NCBI RefSeq assembly: GCF_000787855.1
Contig: NZ_BBPQ01000042.1
Location: forward strand, 1 to 51,638
Source of the DNA: Streptacidiphilus anmyonensis
GTDB lineage: Bacteria; Actinomycetota; Actinomycetes; Streptomycetales; Streptomycetaceae
Length of the DNA stretch: 51,638 bases
Direction of reading: 5' to 3'
Under the pieces are notes generated by a model, which did not search any database, was not told the DNA's origin, and worked only from the letters and a program-made list of their open reading frames with translations. Shown one piece after another: positions 40,237 to 48,323 of the stretch (position 1 is the first letter of the stretch; every line of letters begins with the position of its first letter). A program made the position numbers and the translations under genes.

Positions 40237-41190
40237 ATGATCGACGTCCCCACCCTCGTCGCACAGGCCCGAGAAGGGCGACCCCGGGCGGTCGCCCGGC
40301 TGATCTCGCTGGTCGAGGGCGCGAGCCCGCAGCTGCGGGAGGTCATGGCCGCGCTCGCGCCGCTGACCGGCAACGCCTACGTCGTGGGCCTGACCGGCTC
40401 CCCGGGCGTGGGCAAGTCGACGTCGACGTCCGCGCTGGTCACGGCGTACCGGCGGCTCGGGAAGCGGGTGGGGGTGCTCGCCGTCGACCCGTCCTCGCCC
40501 TTCTCCGGAGGCGCGCTGCTGGGCGACCGCGTCCGCATGCAGGAGCACGCGACGGACCCGGAGGTCTTCATCCGCTCCATGGCCACCCGTGGCCACCTGG
40601 GCGGTCTGGCCTGGTCCGCGCCGCAGGCGATCCGCGTGCTGGACGCGGCAGGCTGCGACGTGATCCTGGTGGAGACGGTCGGCGTGGGCCAGTCCGAGGT
40701 GGAGATCGCCGCGCAGGCGGACACCACGATCGTGCTGCTCGCCCCCGGCATGGGCGACGGCATCCAGGCCGCGAAGGCGGGCATCCTGGAGATCGGTGAC
40801 GTCTACGTCGTCAACAAGGCCGACCGCGACGGCGCGGACGCCACCGCGCGCGAGCTCAACCACATGCTGGGCCTCGGCGAGGCCCGCGGCGCGGGGGACT
40901 GGCGTCCGCCGATCGTGAAGACGGTCGCGGCGAAGCAGGAGGGTGTCGGCGAGGTCGTCGAGGCCCTGGAGAAGCACTACGCCTGGATGGCCAACAACGG
41001 CGAGCTCGCCGCCCGGCGGCTGCGCCGCGCCGCGCAGGAGATCGAGGCCATCGCCCTCACCGCGCTGCGCGAGCGCTTCGGCAGCCTGCACGGGGACCGT
41101 CACCTGGACGCGCTGGCCGAGAAGGTCGCGCAGGGCGAGCTGGACTCGTACGCCGCCGCGGACGACCTGATCGCCTCGGTCACCGGCTGA
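40237..41190 (+). CDS. meaB: MeaB, G3E-family GTPase chaperone of a B12-dependent acyl-CoA mutase
   Basis: Protects and reloads adenosylcobalamin-dependent acyl-CoA mutases. The 317-aa protein has the P-loop GSPGVGKS (residues 54-61), LAVDPSSPFSGGALLGDRVRM, the switch segment VILVETVGVGQSEVEI and the base-recognition NKAD. The C-terminal dimer arm is present. It lies about 5.3 kb upstream of icmA rather than next to it. CTCTGGAG upstream of the ATG may be the ribosome site. Confidence 0.95.
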   Translation: MIDVPTLVAQAREGRPRAVARLISLVEGASPQLREVMAALAPLTGNAYVVGLTGSPGVGKSTSTSALVTAYRRLGKRVGVLAVDPSSPFSGGALLGDRVRMQEHATDPEVFIRSMATRGHLGGLAWSAPQAIRVLDAAGCDVILVETVGVGQSEVEIAAQADTTIVLLAPGMGDGIQAAKAGILEIGDVYVVNKADRDGADATARELNHMLGLGEARGAGDWRPPIVKTVAAKQEGVGEVVEALEKHYAWMANNGELAARRLRRAAQEIEAIALTALRERFGSLHGDRHLDALAEKVAQGELDSYAAADDLIASVTG

Positions 41191-41358
41191 CCGCTGCGGC
41201 AGAACGGAAGCCCGGAGCCGGCGGGCGGCAGCCCGGACCGTCGCGCGCTCCGTCGGCTGGTGCCGCCCGCCTCCGCGACCCGAGCGGACCAGGGCGGGCC
41301 CGGGTGGGCCACACTGATGCCGATGCCGGACACAGGGGAACAGGAGCTGGGGAGCGCG

Positions 41359-42270
41359 ATGACCGACCGTTCGCTCGACGTCGCGTGGATCCACGGCGCT
41401 CCCGGGGAGCCCGCGATCCAGGTGCACCGGTACGACGACGCGACGGTGATCCTGCGGCAGAGCAAGCGGATCAACTACGAGGCGCCGTTCCTGTTCCTGC
41501 TCTTCGGGGCGGATCGCGCGCTGCTGCTGGACACCGGGGCCACCGAGGACCCGGCTGCGTTCCCGCTGCGGGAGACCGTCGACGGCCTGGTCGCCCAGTG
41601 GCTGGAGCGGCACCCCCGCGAGGGCTACGAGCTCGTCGTCGCGCACACCCACGGCCACGGCGACCACGTGGCCGGCGACGCCCAGTTCGCCGGCCGCCCG
41701 CACACCACCGTGGTGGCGCGCGAGGCCGAGGCGGTGCGGGAGTTCTTCGGCTTCGGCGCGGACTGGCCCACCGGGACTGTCCGTTTCGAGCTGGGCGGAC
41801 GCGAGTTGACGCTGATCGGCTCGCCCGGCCACCACGCCGCCGCGGTCACGTACTACGACCCGGCGACGGGTTTCCTGCTGACCGGCGACACCGTCTACCC
41901 CGGCCGCCTCTACGCGTTCGACTTCCCCGCCTTCGTCGCGACCCTGGACCGGCTCGTGGCCTTCACCGCGGAGCACCCGGTGACGCACGTCCTCGGCTGC
42001 CACATCGAGATGACCAGGACCCCGGGCCGGGACTACCCGATCGGCGCGCAGTACCAGCCGGACGAGCCGGCGCCGCAGATGACGCCCGCCCAACTGACCG
42101 CCGTGCGCGACGCGGCCGCGTCCGTCGCGGACCGGCGCGGGGTGCACCGGTTCGACGACTTCCTCGTCTACAACGAGCCGCGCAAGCGGGACATGCTGCG
42201 CCTGACGGCCCGCGGCCTGGCGCACAAGACCCTCGCCCGCCTCAGGCCGGCGGCAGCGGCTGGACGGTGA
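41359..42270 (+). CDS. Metallo-beta-lactamase-fold hydrolase
   Basis: The 303-aa protein has the zinc motif THGHGDHVAGD near residue 97, then SPGHHAAAVTYYD and LTGDTVYPGRLYAF, the usual binuclear-site ligands (His-x-His-x-Asp-His, a later His, an Asp). A last His lies in LGCHIEMT. Position 41359 is chosen because GGGGAG lies just before it; ATGs at 41317 and 41323 lack such a site. The substrate is unknown (lactonase or thioesterase types are possible). Its last 29 bases overlap the convergent next gene. Confidence 0.88.
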   Translation: MTDRSLDVAWIHGAPGEPAIQVHRYDDATVILRQSKRINYEAPFLFLLFGADRALLLDTGATEDPAAFPLRETVDGLVAQWLERHPREGYELVVAHTHGHGDHVAGDAQFAGRPHTTVVAREAEAVREFFGFGADWPTGTVRFELGGRELTLIGSPGHHAAAVTYYDPATGFLLTGDTVYPGRLYAFDFPAFVATLDRLVAFTAEHPVTHVLGCHIEMTRTPGRDYPIGAQYQPDEPAPQMTPAQLTAVRDAAASVADRRGVHRFDDFLVYNEPRKRDMLRLTARGLAHKTLARLRPAAAAGR

Positions 42271-42613
42271 GGTGGTAGTCCTCGCGGATCCGGCCGCCGT
42301 CCTCGGTCAGCACCAGGAAGGCCCGCGCCGCCCAGGCGGTGGACCCGTCCGGGCGGGCCAGCCGGAGCGTGAGAACGACGACGTCCCCGTGCCGGGTGAA
42401 GGTCCCGTCGTGGTCCACCCGGTACTCGCCGGTGGCCACGAACTGCTCGTACGCTCCGGCGATCCGCTCCACCAGGCCTTCGTGGCCACGGAACTGCGCT
42501 CCCTCGACGTACTCGACACCGTCCTCGGTCCACAGCGCGCAGACGGTCTTCCGGCGGGCCTCCGGGTCCGGCTCGCTCCAGACGGCGACGTAACGGTCGA
42601 CGATCGACGACAT
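42242..42613 (-). CDS. SnoaL-like / NTF2-fold protein
   Basis: The 123-aa product has the small cone-shaped fold pattern: MSSIVDRYVAVWSEPDPEARRKTV, LWTEDGVEYVEG, FRGHEGLVERIAGAYEQF and VVVLTLRLARPDG. This matches nuclear-transport-factor-2/SnoaL proteins that act as small isomerases, hydrolases or binding proteins. The function is open. GAAGGAGTCGAG upstream on the minus strand is its ribosome site. It is divergent from the MerR gene and overlaps the metallo-beta-lactamase gene end by 29 bp. Confidence 0.82.
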   Translation of the reverse strand: MSSIVDRYVAVWSEPDPEARRKTVCALWTEDGVEYVEGAQFRGHEGLVERIAGAYEQFVATGEYRVDHDGTFTRHGDVVVLTLRLARPDGSTAWAARAFLVLTEDGGRIREDYHLTVQPLPPA

Positions 42614-42702
42614 CTTCTCGACTCCTTCTTCCGAACCTGTCTCTCAGGTGGTCCCCACGATCGCGGCGACCGTCGCGGGAGGGTCAAGAGGAGTGGGAAT
42701 GC

Positions 42703-42733
42703 GGGACTCTCCCCCTACCGGAGGGGTGAGAAT
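42703..42733 (+). promoter_or_regulatory. MerR-type promoter/operator
   Basis: The dyad CTCtCCCCCT-ACC-GGAGGGGtGAG (42707-42730) fills a long 19-bp spacer between GGGACT and GAGAAT. A long spacer with a dyad between the boxes is characteristic of MerR-activated promoters. GAGAAT ends 7 nt before GTG 42741. Confidence 0.55.
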
Positions 42734-42740
42734 CGAGGAC

Positions 42741-43561
42741 GTGACGAGCCGGCTTTCCATCGGGGACTTCTCCCGCGCCACCCACATGACCGTCAAGACA
42801 CTGCGGCACTACCACGACATCGGACTGCTGGAGCCCGCCGAGGTCGATCCGTCGACCGGGTACCGCCGGTACGGCGTCGAGCAGATTCCGACCGCACAGG
42901 TCGTCCGCCGGTTCCGGGATCTCGGGATGCCGCTGGAGGAGATCAAGGCGGTGCTGGCCGCGCCCGACGCGGAGGCGCGAGACCGGCACCTCGGCGCCCA
43001 CCTGAACCGGCTGGAGGAGGAGCTCGGGCGGACCCGGCGAGCCGTGGCCTCGCTGCGGGACCTGCTGGTGGGGCCGCCCGCGGACGGGCCGGCGGTCGAA
43101 CTGCGCGAGGTGCCCGCGGTGCGGGCCGCGGCGGTGTCGGCGGTGGTGGACGCGCAGGACTGCGCCGCCTGGTGCCAGGGCGCTCTGGGGAGCTGGACGC
43201 GACGCTCGGCGGGCAGGGGCTGCGGGGGACCGGACCGACCGGCGGGGTCTTCGACGACGAGCTGTTCACCCGTCACCGGGGCCTGGCCACGGTGTTCGTG
43301 CCCTGCGACGGCCCGGTCCGGCCCATCGGCCGGGTCGGGCCGTCGGTGATCCCCGCCGCCCGGCTGGCCGTGCTGGTGCACCGGGGCCCGCCGATCGAGG
43401 CCGACCGCAGCTACGGCGCGCTCGCCTCGTACGTGGCACGCCACTCCCTCGCCGTGGCCGGGCCGGTGAGGGAGTACTACCTCACCGGCCGTCGCGACAC
43501 GGAGGACGGGAGCCGCTGGCGCACCGAGATCTGCTGGCCGGTCTTCCGCACCGGCGCGTGA
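42741..43561 (+). pseudogene. MerR-family regulator with GyrI-like effector domain, frameshifted
   Basis: The first part encodes a MerR DNA-binding domain (LSIGDFSRATHMTVKTLRHYHDIGLLEP, TGYRRYG) and a coiled-coil linker up to AAWCQGAL. After bases 43187-43190 (a run of four G) the continuation is in the -1 frame: ELDATLGGQGLRG, then FDDELFTRHRGLATVFVPC and VREYYLTGRRDTEDGSRWRTEICWPV. This second part is a typical GyrI/AraC-effector-binding end. One missing G would explain it. It may be a true pseudogene, a sequencing error in the G run or, less likely, programmed frameshifting. GTG 42741 follows its own MerR-type promoter. Confidence 0.8.
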
Positions 43562-43564
43562 GTG

Positions 43565-44086
43565 CTAGCCCCGGCCGCGCAGTTCGCGCAGGTGTTCCGC
43601 GACGGGGGCGAGCGCCTCGTACATGGAGGCGATCTGGTCCTCGTCGAAGCGGTCTATGAAGTGCTCGCGGACCTTGCGGACGTGGTGCGGGGCCACGTGC
43701 CGCATGGTCTGCCAGCCCTGCTCGGTCAGCACCGCGAACAGGCCGCGCCGGTCACCGGGGCAGGTGTCGCGGGCGACCAGCCCGGCGGCCTCCATGCGGG
43801 TGATCTGGTGGGAGAGGCGGCTCTTCGACTGGAGCGTGGCGACGGCGAGGTCGGTCATCCGCATGCGCCGTTGCGGCGCCTCGGACAGCTCCACCAGGAT
43901 GGTGTAGTCGTTGATCGAGAGCCCGTAGGGTTGCAGCTCGCGCTCCAGTTGGTACATCAGGAGCCGGCTCACCTCCAGGTGGGCTCGCCACAGACGCTGC
44001 TCCTCCGCGGTGAGCCACGGTGCGTCCTCGTCGGTGTCCTGGTGGGACTCGTCGGGGAGGACCGCTGGGGCTGTGGTGGTGTCCAT
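43565..44086 (-). CDS. MarR-family transcriptional regulator
   Basis: The 173-aa winged-helix protein: an acidic, flexible N-terminus, helix WRAHLEVSRLLMYQLERELQPYGLS, the recognition part MTDLAVATLQSKSRLSHQITRMEAAGL and the wing RDTCPGDRRGLFAVLTEQG. TATCAT on the minus strand ends 7 nt before the ATG, and a GTTGAA-N10-TTCAAC dyad covers the -35 region, which suggests autoregulation. It converges with the frameshifted MerR gene, with 3 bp between the ends. Confidence 0.9.
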   Translation of the reverse strand: MDTTTAPAVLPDESHQDTDEDAPWLTAEEQRLWRAHLEVSRLLMYQLERELQPYGLSINDYTILVELSEAPQRRMRMTDLAVATLQSKSRLSHQITRMEAAGLVARDTCPGDRRGLFAVLTEQGWQTMRHVAPHHVRKVREHFIDRFDEDQIASMYEALAPVAEHLRELRGRG

Positions 44087-44108
44087 GACCTCGATGATAC
44101 GTCGTTTA

Positions 44109-44130
44109 GTTGAAAAGTGTACTATTCAAC
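44109..44130. promoter_or_regulatory. Probable MarR operator
   Basis: GTTGAA (44109-44114) and TTCAAC (44125-44130) are separated by 10 bp. It is AT-rich in a GC-rich context and lies at the -35 position of the MarR promoter. It also overlaps the end of the DUF2127 gene. Confidence 0.6.
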
Positions 44131-45006
44131 GATCGTCGAAGGCCCGCCCACGGCTTCGTCCGGCTGTGCTGCCACCCGATCGAGTGGCAGCGTCCGGTGG
44201 ACGCCCGCCAGCGCCTCGGCCACGCTGGCCTCGCGGGCCTTGAGCGAGGCCTGCTGGGCCGCGGCCTCGACCTCCAGCAGCGAGGCGCCGTGCCGCTCCG
44301 CCTCGAAGGCCTTCGCCCCGCCGCGCAGCCCGAAGAGGCGCTTGGCCAGCAGGATGTAGAGGACGGCCAGCACGTTCAGCGCCAGCGTGCCGATCTTGAA
44401 CCCGCTGACCTTGTGCGTCAGCTCCATGATCTCCAGCGGCAGGAACGCCGCCGTCGCCACGACCGTCAGGTACTCCGCCCAGCGCTTGGCCGCCCACAGG
44501 CCGAACGCCTCGACGATCTCGATCAGCGCGTAGGCGAGCAGCGCGGCCGCGGTGATCAGCAGCGTGTTGTGCTTGTACTGGAAGGTCTTCTGGATCGTGT
44601 CGACGATCGGGGAGTGGTCGAGGTCGTAGTGGAAGTGCTGGGCGATCGGGCGGAAGAGCGTCAGGTTGTCGTCGAACAGCTGCTGGACCGAGGTCTGGCT
44701 GTTGCTGAACTTCCAGACCGCCCACGCCACCAGCACGATGAAGACGCCGCGCACCAGCCGCTCCGCGGCCAGGAGGCGCAGGATGAACAGGTCGCGCAGC
44801 GCCTTGCCGCGCGGGACGTAGGGGGCGTCGGCGGCGGCGCCCTCGCCGTGCGGGGCGCCGACGGCGAAGTCCCCGCAGCGCAGGCAGCGCCAGGCCTCGC
44901 CGACCGCCGCCTGGACGTGAAGCCGGTCACGCAGTTCCGGCTCGGTCGGCGCGTAGGTGGTGTGCCCCTTGCGGGCGCAGTGTCGGCGGTCCCAGTCCCT
45001 CGTCAT
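44122..45006 (-). CDS. DUF2127-type membrane protein with N-terminal Cys pairs
   Basis: The 294-aa protein begins with a short soluble part containing HCARKGH and CLRCGDF, which may bind a metal. Membrane helices follow: one near residues 75-100, then ALLAYALIEIVEAFGLWAAKRWAEYLTVVATAAFLPLEI and LALNVLAVLYILLAKRLFGLR, the DUF2127 pattern. The ~60 C-terminal residues are polar and helical. TATTCT on the minus strand ends 7 nt before the ATG, so it is probably leaderless. Function unknown. Confidence 0.85.
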   Translation of the reverse strand: MTRDWDRRHCARKGHTTYAPTEPELRDRLHVQAAVGEAWRCLRCGDFAVGAPHGEGAAADAPYVPRGKALRDLFILRLLAAERLVRGVFIVLVAWAVWKFSNSQTSVQQLFDDNLTLFRPIAQHFHYDLDHSPIVDTIQKTFQYKHNTLLITAAALLAYALIEIVEAFGLWAAKRWAEYLTVVATAAFLPLEIMELTHKVSGFKIGTLALNVLAVLYILLAKRLFGLRGGAKAFEAERHGASLLEVEAAAQQASLKAREASVAEALAGVHRTLPLDRVAAQPDEAVGGPSTIVE

Positions 45007-45103
45007 GCGCGGGAGAATAGCCGGATACGGGCGGGAAAGGTCGGTCGGTCATACTGAACCGGCGCCCTTGGCGCACGATTGCGACATTTCCGAGAGGTTC
45101 CAA

Positions 45104-45412
45104 GTGAAGACCACCGCCGTCCACCGCCTGCGTCTGGTGTCCATGCCGGAGGGCGTCTCGTTCGTGCTCCTGCTCATCTGCACGTACCTGAAGTACAACT
45201 CCGGCTTCAACGCCGTCCCGGTGCTCGGCCCGCTGCACGGGTGCCTCTTCATCGCCTACGTGATCTTCGCGATGCTGGCCTGGCGCGAGCAGGGCTGGAG
45301 CTTCGGCCGTTTCGTGTGGGTGATGGCGCTCTCCGTCATCCCCTTCGGCGGCCTGTACGCCGAGCGCTTGCTGGCCCGCGAGGAGCGGGAGACCGCGCCC
45401 TCCATGGCGTGA
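45104..45412 (+). CDS. DUF3817 membrane protein (first copy)
   Basis: The 102-aa integral membrane protein has three hydrophobic segments: VSMPEGVSFVLLLICTYLKY, LGPLHGCLFIAYVIFAMLAWR and FVWVMALSVIPFGGLYAER. The GPLHGxLF and PFGxxxxER motifs are typical of DUF3817, whose function is unknown. It starts at GTG 45104 with GAGAGG upstream. A MarR gene and a second DUF3817 gene follow. Confidence 0.87.
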   Translation: MKTTAVHRLRLVSMPEGVSFVLLLICTYLKYNSGFNAVPVLGPLHGCLFIAYVIFAMLAWREQGWSFGRFVWVMALSVIPFGGLYAERLLAREERETAPSMA

Positions 45413-45455
45413 GACGGCCGGTCACCGTTCGTCGACCAAGCGGTACGGTGTCAGC

Positions 45456-45983
45456 GTGCCGAAGCCGCTGAGCCTCTCCTTCGACCCCATCGAACGCGCC
45501 GACGAACTGTGGGCGCGGCGCTGGGGCGCGGTGCCGTCCATGGCGGCGATCACCTCGGTGATGCGGGCACAGCAGATCCTGCTGGCGCAGGTCGACGCGG
45601 TGGTCAAGCCGTACAAGCTGACCTTCGCCCGCTACGAGGCGCTGGTGCTGCTCACCTTCAGTCAGGCCGGCGAGCTGCCGCTGTCCAAGATCGGCCAGCG
45701 GCTGATGGTCCACCCGACCAGTGTCACCAACACCGTCGACCGCCTGGAGGCGGCCGGGCTGGTCGCGCGTCGCCCGAACCCGCTGGACGGCCGCGGCGTC
45801 CTGGCGGCCATCACGCCCAAGGGCCGCGACGTCGTCGAGGCCGCCACCCGGGACCTGATGGCCATGGACTTCGGCCTGACCGGCTACGACGCGGAGGGCT
45901 GCAAGCAGCTCTTCGAAATGCTGCGGCCGCTGCGGATAGCCGCCGGCGACTTCGAGGACGCGGAAGAGTCCGGGGCGGTGTGA
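45456..45983 (+). CDS. MarR-family transcriptional regulator
   Basis: The 175-aa winged-helix protein has KPYKLTFARYEALVLLTFSQAGELPLSKIGQRLMVHPTSVTNTVDRLEAAGLV with the wing RRPNPLDGRGVLAAITPKG. The dimer helices are at both ends. TACGGT (45444-45449) ends 6 nt before GTG 45456, a leaderless arrangement. It lies between two DUF3817 genes and may control them. Ligand unknown. Confidence 0.9.
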   Translation: MPKPLSLSFDPIERADELWARRWGAVPSMAAITSVMRAQQILLAQVDAVVKPYKLTFARYEALVLLTFSQAGELPLSKIGQRLMVHPTSVTNTVDRLEAAGLVARRPNPLDGRGVLAAITPKGRDVVEAATRDLMAMDFGLTGYDAEGCKQLFEMLRPLRIAAGDFEDAEESGAV

Positions 45984-46017
45984 GAGATCGACTTTTGTCG
46001 GTCTACTCTCGATGACT

Positions 46018-46365
46018 ATGAACAAGTCCAACCCCACCTCCCTGCTCACGGCCTACCGTGCACTGGCGTACGTGACCGGCGTGGGCCTGGTCCTGCTCTG
46101 CGTCGCCTGCATCGCCCACTACGGTTTCGGCGCGTCGGCGACGCCCGTGATGATCGTGGGCACCCTGCACGGCTGGCTGTACATGGCCTACGTCGTGGTC
46201 GCCTTCGTCCTCGGCATGAAGCTCGAATGGCCGATGGGCAAGATCATCTGGACGGTCCTCGCCGGGACCATCCCCACCGCCGTCTTCTTCGTCGAGCGCC
46301 GCGTCGTGCGGGAGATGAAGGAGCAGATCGCCGCCCAGGAGCAGGAGCAACTGGTCGGCGCCTGA
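46018..46365 (+). CDS. DUF3817 membrane protein (second copy)
   Basis: The 115-aa protein has three hydrophobic segments: ALAYVTGVGLVLLCVACIAHYGF, MIVGTLHGWLYMAYVVVAFVLG and IIWTVLAGTIPTAVFFVERRV. It shares the GTLHGWLY and PxxxFxxER motifs with the copy at 45104 but differs strongly elsewhere. TACTCT (46004-46009) ends 8 nt before ATG 46018; ATG 46012 in the same frame is an alternative. The upstream GATCGAC/GTCGGTC half-sites could be an operator of the neighbouring MarR. Confidence 0.86.
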   Translation: MNKSNPTSLLTAYRALAYVTGVGLVLLCVACIAHYGFGASATPVMIVGTLHGWLYMAYVVVAFVLGMKLEWPMGKIIWTVLAGTIPTAVFFVERRVVREMKEQIAAQEQEQLVGA

Positions 46366-46385
46366 TCTTTCGCGACCTCCGCCCG

Positions 46386-46414
46386 CGCCCCACGGTTCAC
46401 CGGACCGTGGGGCG
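46386..46414 (+). terminator. Terminator after the second DUF3817 gene
   Basis: CGCCCCACGGT and ACCGTGGGGCG are perfect 11-bp arms around a 7-nt loop, followed by TTGT. Confidence 0.8.
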
Positions 46415-46438
46415 TTGTGCGTCATGTCTCCATCGACA

Positions 46439-46488
46439 GGTAGTAGGACGTCCGAGTAAATTGAGGTACTAGGACGTCCGAATATCTT
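46439..46488 (+). promoter_or_regulatory. icmA promoter with two 20-bp direct repeats
   Basis: GGTAgTAGGACGTCCGAgTA (46439-46458) and GGTAcTAGGACGTCCGAaTA (46465-46484) differ at two bases, and each contains the palindrome GGACGTCC. TTGAGG (46461-46466) and TATCTT (46483-46488) with a 16-bp spacer frame the second copy. This is a typical repressor arrangement. Confidence 0.7.
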
Positions 46489-46529
46489 CTGTATCTGCAG
46501 ATTCTGCCGAAGGGCCAGGGCCACCACCG

Positions 46530-48233
46530 ATGGACGCACAGCAGACCGACGCCGCCCGGGAGCGGTGGCAGCAGCGCTACGACCGCGCCCGCAAGCGCGA
46601 CGCCGACTTCACCACGCTCTCCGGTGACGAGGTCGAGCCCGCGTACGGCCCGCCGGCCGGCACGACCTACCCCGGATTCGAGGACATCGGCTGGCCCGGT
46701 GAGTTCCCGTTCACCCGCGGCCTCTACCCGACCGGCTACCGCGGCCGCACCTGGACCATCCGCCAGTTCGCCGGCTTCGGCAACGCCGAGCAGACCAACG
46801 AGCGCTACCGGATGATCCTGGACGCGGGCGGCGGCGGCCTCTCCGTCGCCTTCGACATGCCGACGCTGATGGGCCGCGACTCCGACGATCCGCGCTCGCT
46901 CGGCGAGGTCGGCCACTGCGGCGTCGCGATCGACTCCGCCGCCGACATGGAGGTGCTCTTCCGCGGCCTGCCGCTGGCGGACGTCACCACCTCGATGACC
47001 ATCTCCGGCCCGGCCGTCCCGGTCTTCTGCATGTACCTCGTCGCCGCCGAGCGCCAGGGCGTCGACCCGGGCGTGCTCAACGGCACGCTCCAGACGGACA
47101 TCTTCAAGGAGTACATCGCGCAGAAGGAGTGGCTCTTCGCCCCCGAGCCGCACCTGCGCCTGATCGGCGACCTGATGGAGTACTGCGCCGCCAACATCCC
47201 GGCGTACAAGCCCCTTTCGGTCTCCGGCTACCACATCCGCGAGGCCGGTGCGACGGCCGCGCAGGAGCTGGCCTTCACCCTCGCCGACGGCTTCGCCTAC
47301 GTCGAGCTCGGCCTCTCGCGCGGGCTGGACGTGGACGTCTTCGCGCCGGGCCTCTCCTTCTTCTTCGACGCCCACCTGGACTTCTTCGAGGAGATCGCCA
47401 AGTTCCGCGCCGCGCGCCGGATCTGGGCCAAGCGCCTGCGCGACGTCTACGGCGCCAAGACCGAGAAGGCGCAGTGGCTGCGCTTCCACACCCAGACGGC
47501 GGGCGTCTCGCTGACCGCGCAGCAGCCCTACAACAACGTGGTGCGCACCGCGGTCGAGGCCCTGTCGGCCGTGCTGGGCGGCACCAACTCCCTGCACACC
47601 AACGCCCTCGACGAGACCCTCGCGCTGCCCAGCGAGCAGGCGGCGGAGATCGCGCTGCGCACGCAGCAGGTGCTGATGGAGGAGACGGGCGTCGCCAACG
47701 TCGCCGACCCGCTGGGCGGCTCCTGGTACGTCGAAGCGCTGACCGACCGGATCGAGGCCCAGGCCGAGGCGATCTTCAGCAAGATCCTGGACATGGGCGC
47801 GGTGGCCGTCGGCGCGGGCAAGCAGCACCCGATCGGCCCGATGACCTCCGGCATCCTGCGCGGCATCGAGAACGGCTGGTTCACCGGCGAGACCGCGGAG
47901 GCGGCCTTCCAGTACCAGACCGCGCTGGAGAAGGACGAGAAGCGCGTCGTCGGCGTCAACTGCCACACCGGCTCGGTCACCCCGCCGCTGGAGATCCTCC
48001 GGGTCAGCCACGAGGTCGAGCGGGAGCAGGTCCGCGTCCTGGCCGGCCGCAAGGCGGCCCGTGACGAGGCCGCGGTCAAGGCCGGCCTCGACGCGATGCT
48101 CGCCGCCGCGCGTGCGGGCGAGAACATGGTCCCCCCGATGCTCGACGCGGTCCGCGCGGAGGCCACCCTCGGCGAGATCTGCGACGCGCTGCGCGACGAG
48201 TGGGGCGTCTACGTGGAGCCGGCCGGCTTCTGA
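46530..48233 (+). CDS. icmA: Isobutyryl-CoA mutase large subunit
   Basis: Adenosylcobalamin-dependent rearrangement between isobutyryl-CoA and n-butyryl-CoA. The 567-aa protein is the TIM-barrel half only; the B12-binding domain is absent, so it needs a separate small subunit (IcmB), which is not in this window. Substrate choice can be read directly: Phe80 in [16 protein letters not shown] and Gln198 in [10 protein letters not shown]. Methylmalonyl-CoA mutases have Tyr and Arg at these places. [17 protein letters not shown] and [16 protein letters not shown] complete the family motifs. A paired repeat lies in its promoter and a strong hairpin follows. Confidence 0.95.
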   Translation: MDAQQTDAARERWQQRYDRARKRDADFTTLSGDEVEPAYGPPAGTTYPGFEDIGWPGEFPFTRGLYPTGYRGRTWTIRQFAGFGNAEQTNERYRMILDAGGGGLSVAFDMPTLMGRDSDDPRSLGEVGHCGVAIDSAADMEVLFRGLPLADVTTSMTISGPAVPVFCMYLVAAERQGVDPGVLNGTLQTDIFKEYIAQKEWLFAPEPHLRLIGDLMEYCAANIPAYKPLSVSGYHIREAGATAAQELAFTLADGFAYVELGLSRGLDVDVFAPGLSFFFDAHLDFFEEIAKFRAARRIWAKRLRDVYGAKTEKAQWLRFHTQTAGVSLTAQQPYNNVVRTAVEALSAVLGGTNSLHTNALDETLALPSEQAAEIALRTQQVLMEETGVANVADPLGGSWYVEALTDRIEAQAEAIFSKILDMGAVAVGAGKQHPIGPMTSGILRGIENGWFTGETAEAAFQYQTALEKDEKRVVGVNCHTGSVTPPLEILRVSHEVEREQVRVLAGRKAARDEAAVKAGLDAMLAAARAGENMVPPMLDAVRAEATLGEICDALRDEWGVYVEPAGF

Positions 48234-48259
48234 GCCGCCCTCACTTCCCCTTCTCCGGG

Positions 48260-48288
48260 CCGACGGCGTCGACCATCGACGCCGTCGG
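48260..48288 (+). terminator. Terminator after icmA
   Basis: CCGACGGCGTCGA (48260-48272) and TCGACGCCGTCGG (48276-48288) are perfect 13-bp arms with a 3-nt loop. It could work in both directions. Confidence 0.8.
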
Positions 48289-48289
48289 T

Positions 48290-48323
48290 CCGTTCGCGCC
48301 TACGAGCCGTTCGCGCCTACGGG
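48290..48323. repeat. Tandem 17-bp direct repeat
   Basis: CCGTTCGCGCCTACG followed by AG, then the same 15 bases followed by GG. Two copies with one difference, in the gap between icmA and the TetR gene. Confidence 0.8.

Noticed and set aside
43180-43200. Programmed -1 frameshift in the MerR gene
   Set aside because: The site does not fit a standard heptameric slippery sequence with a downstream structure; a missing base in a G run is simpler.
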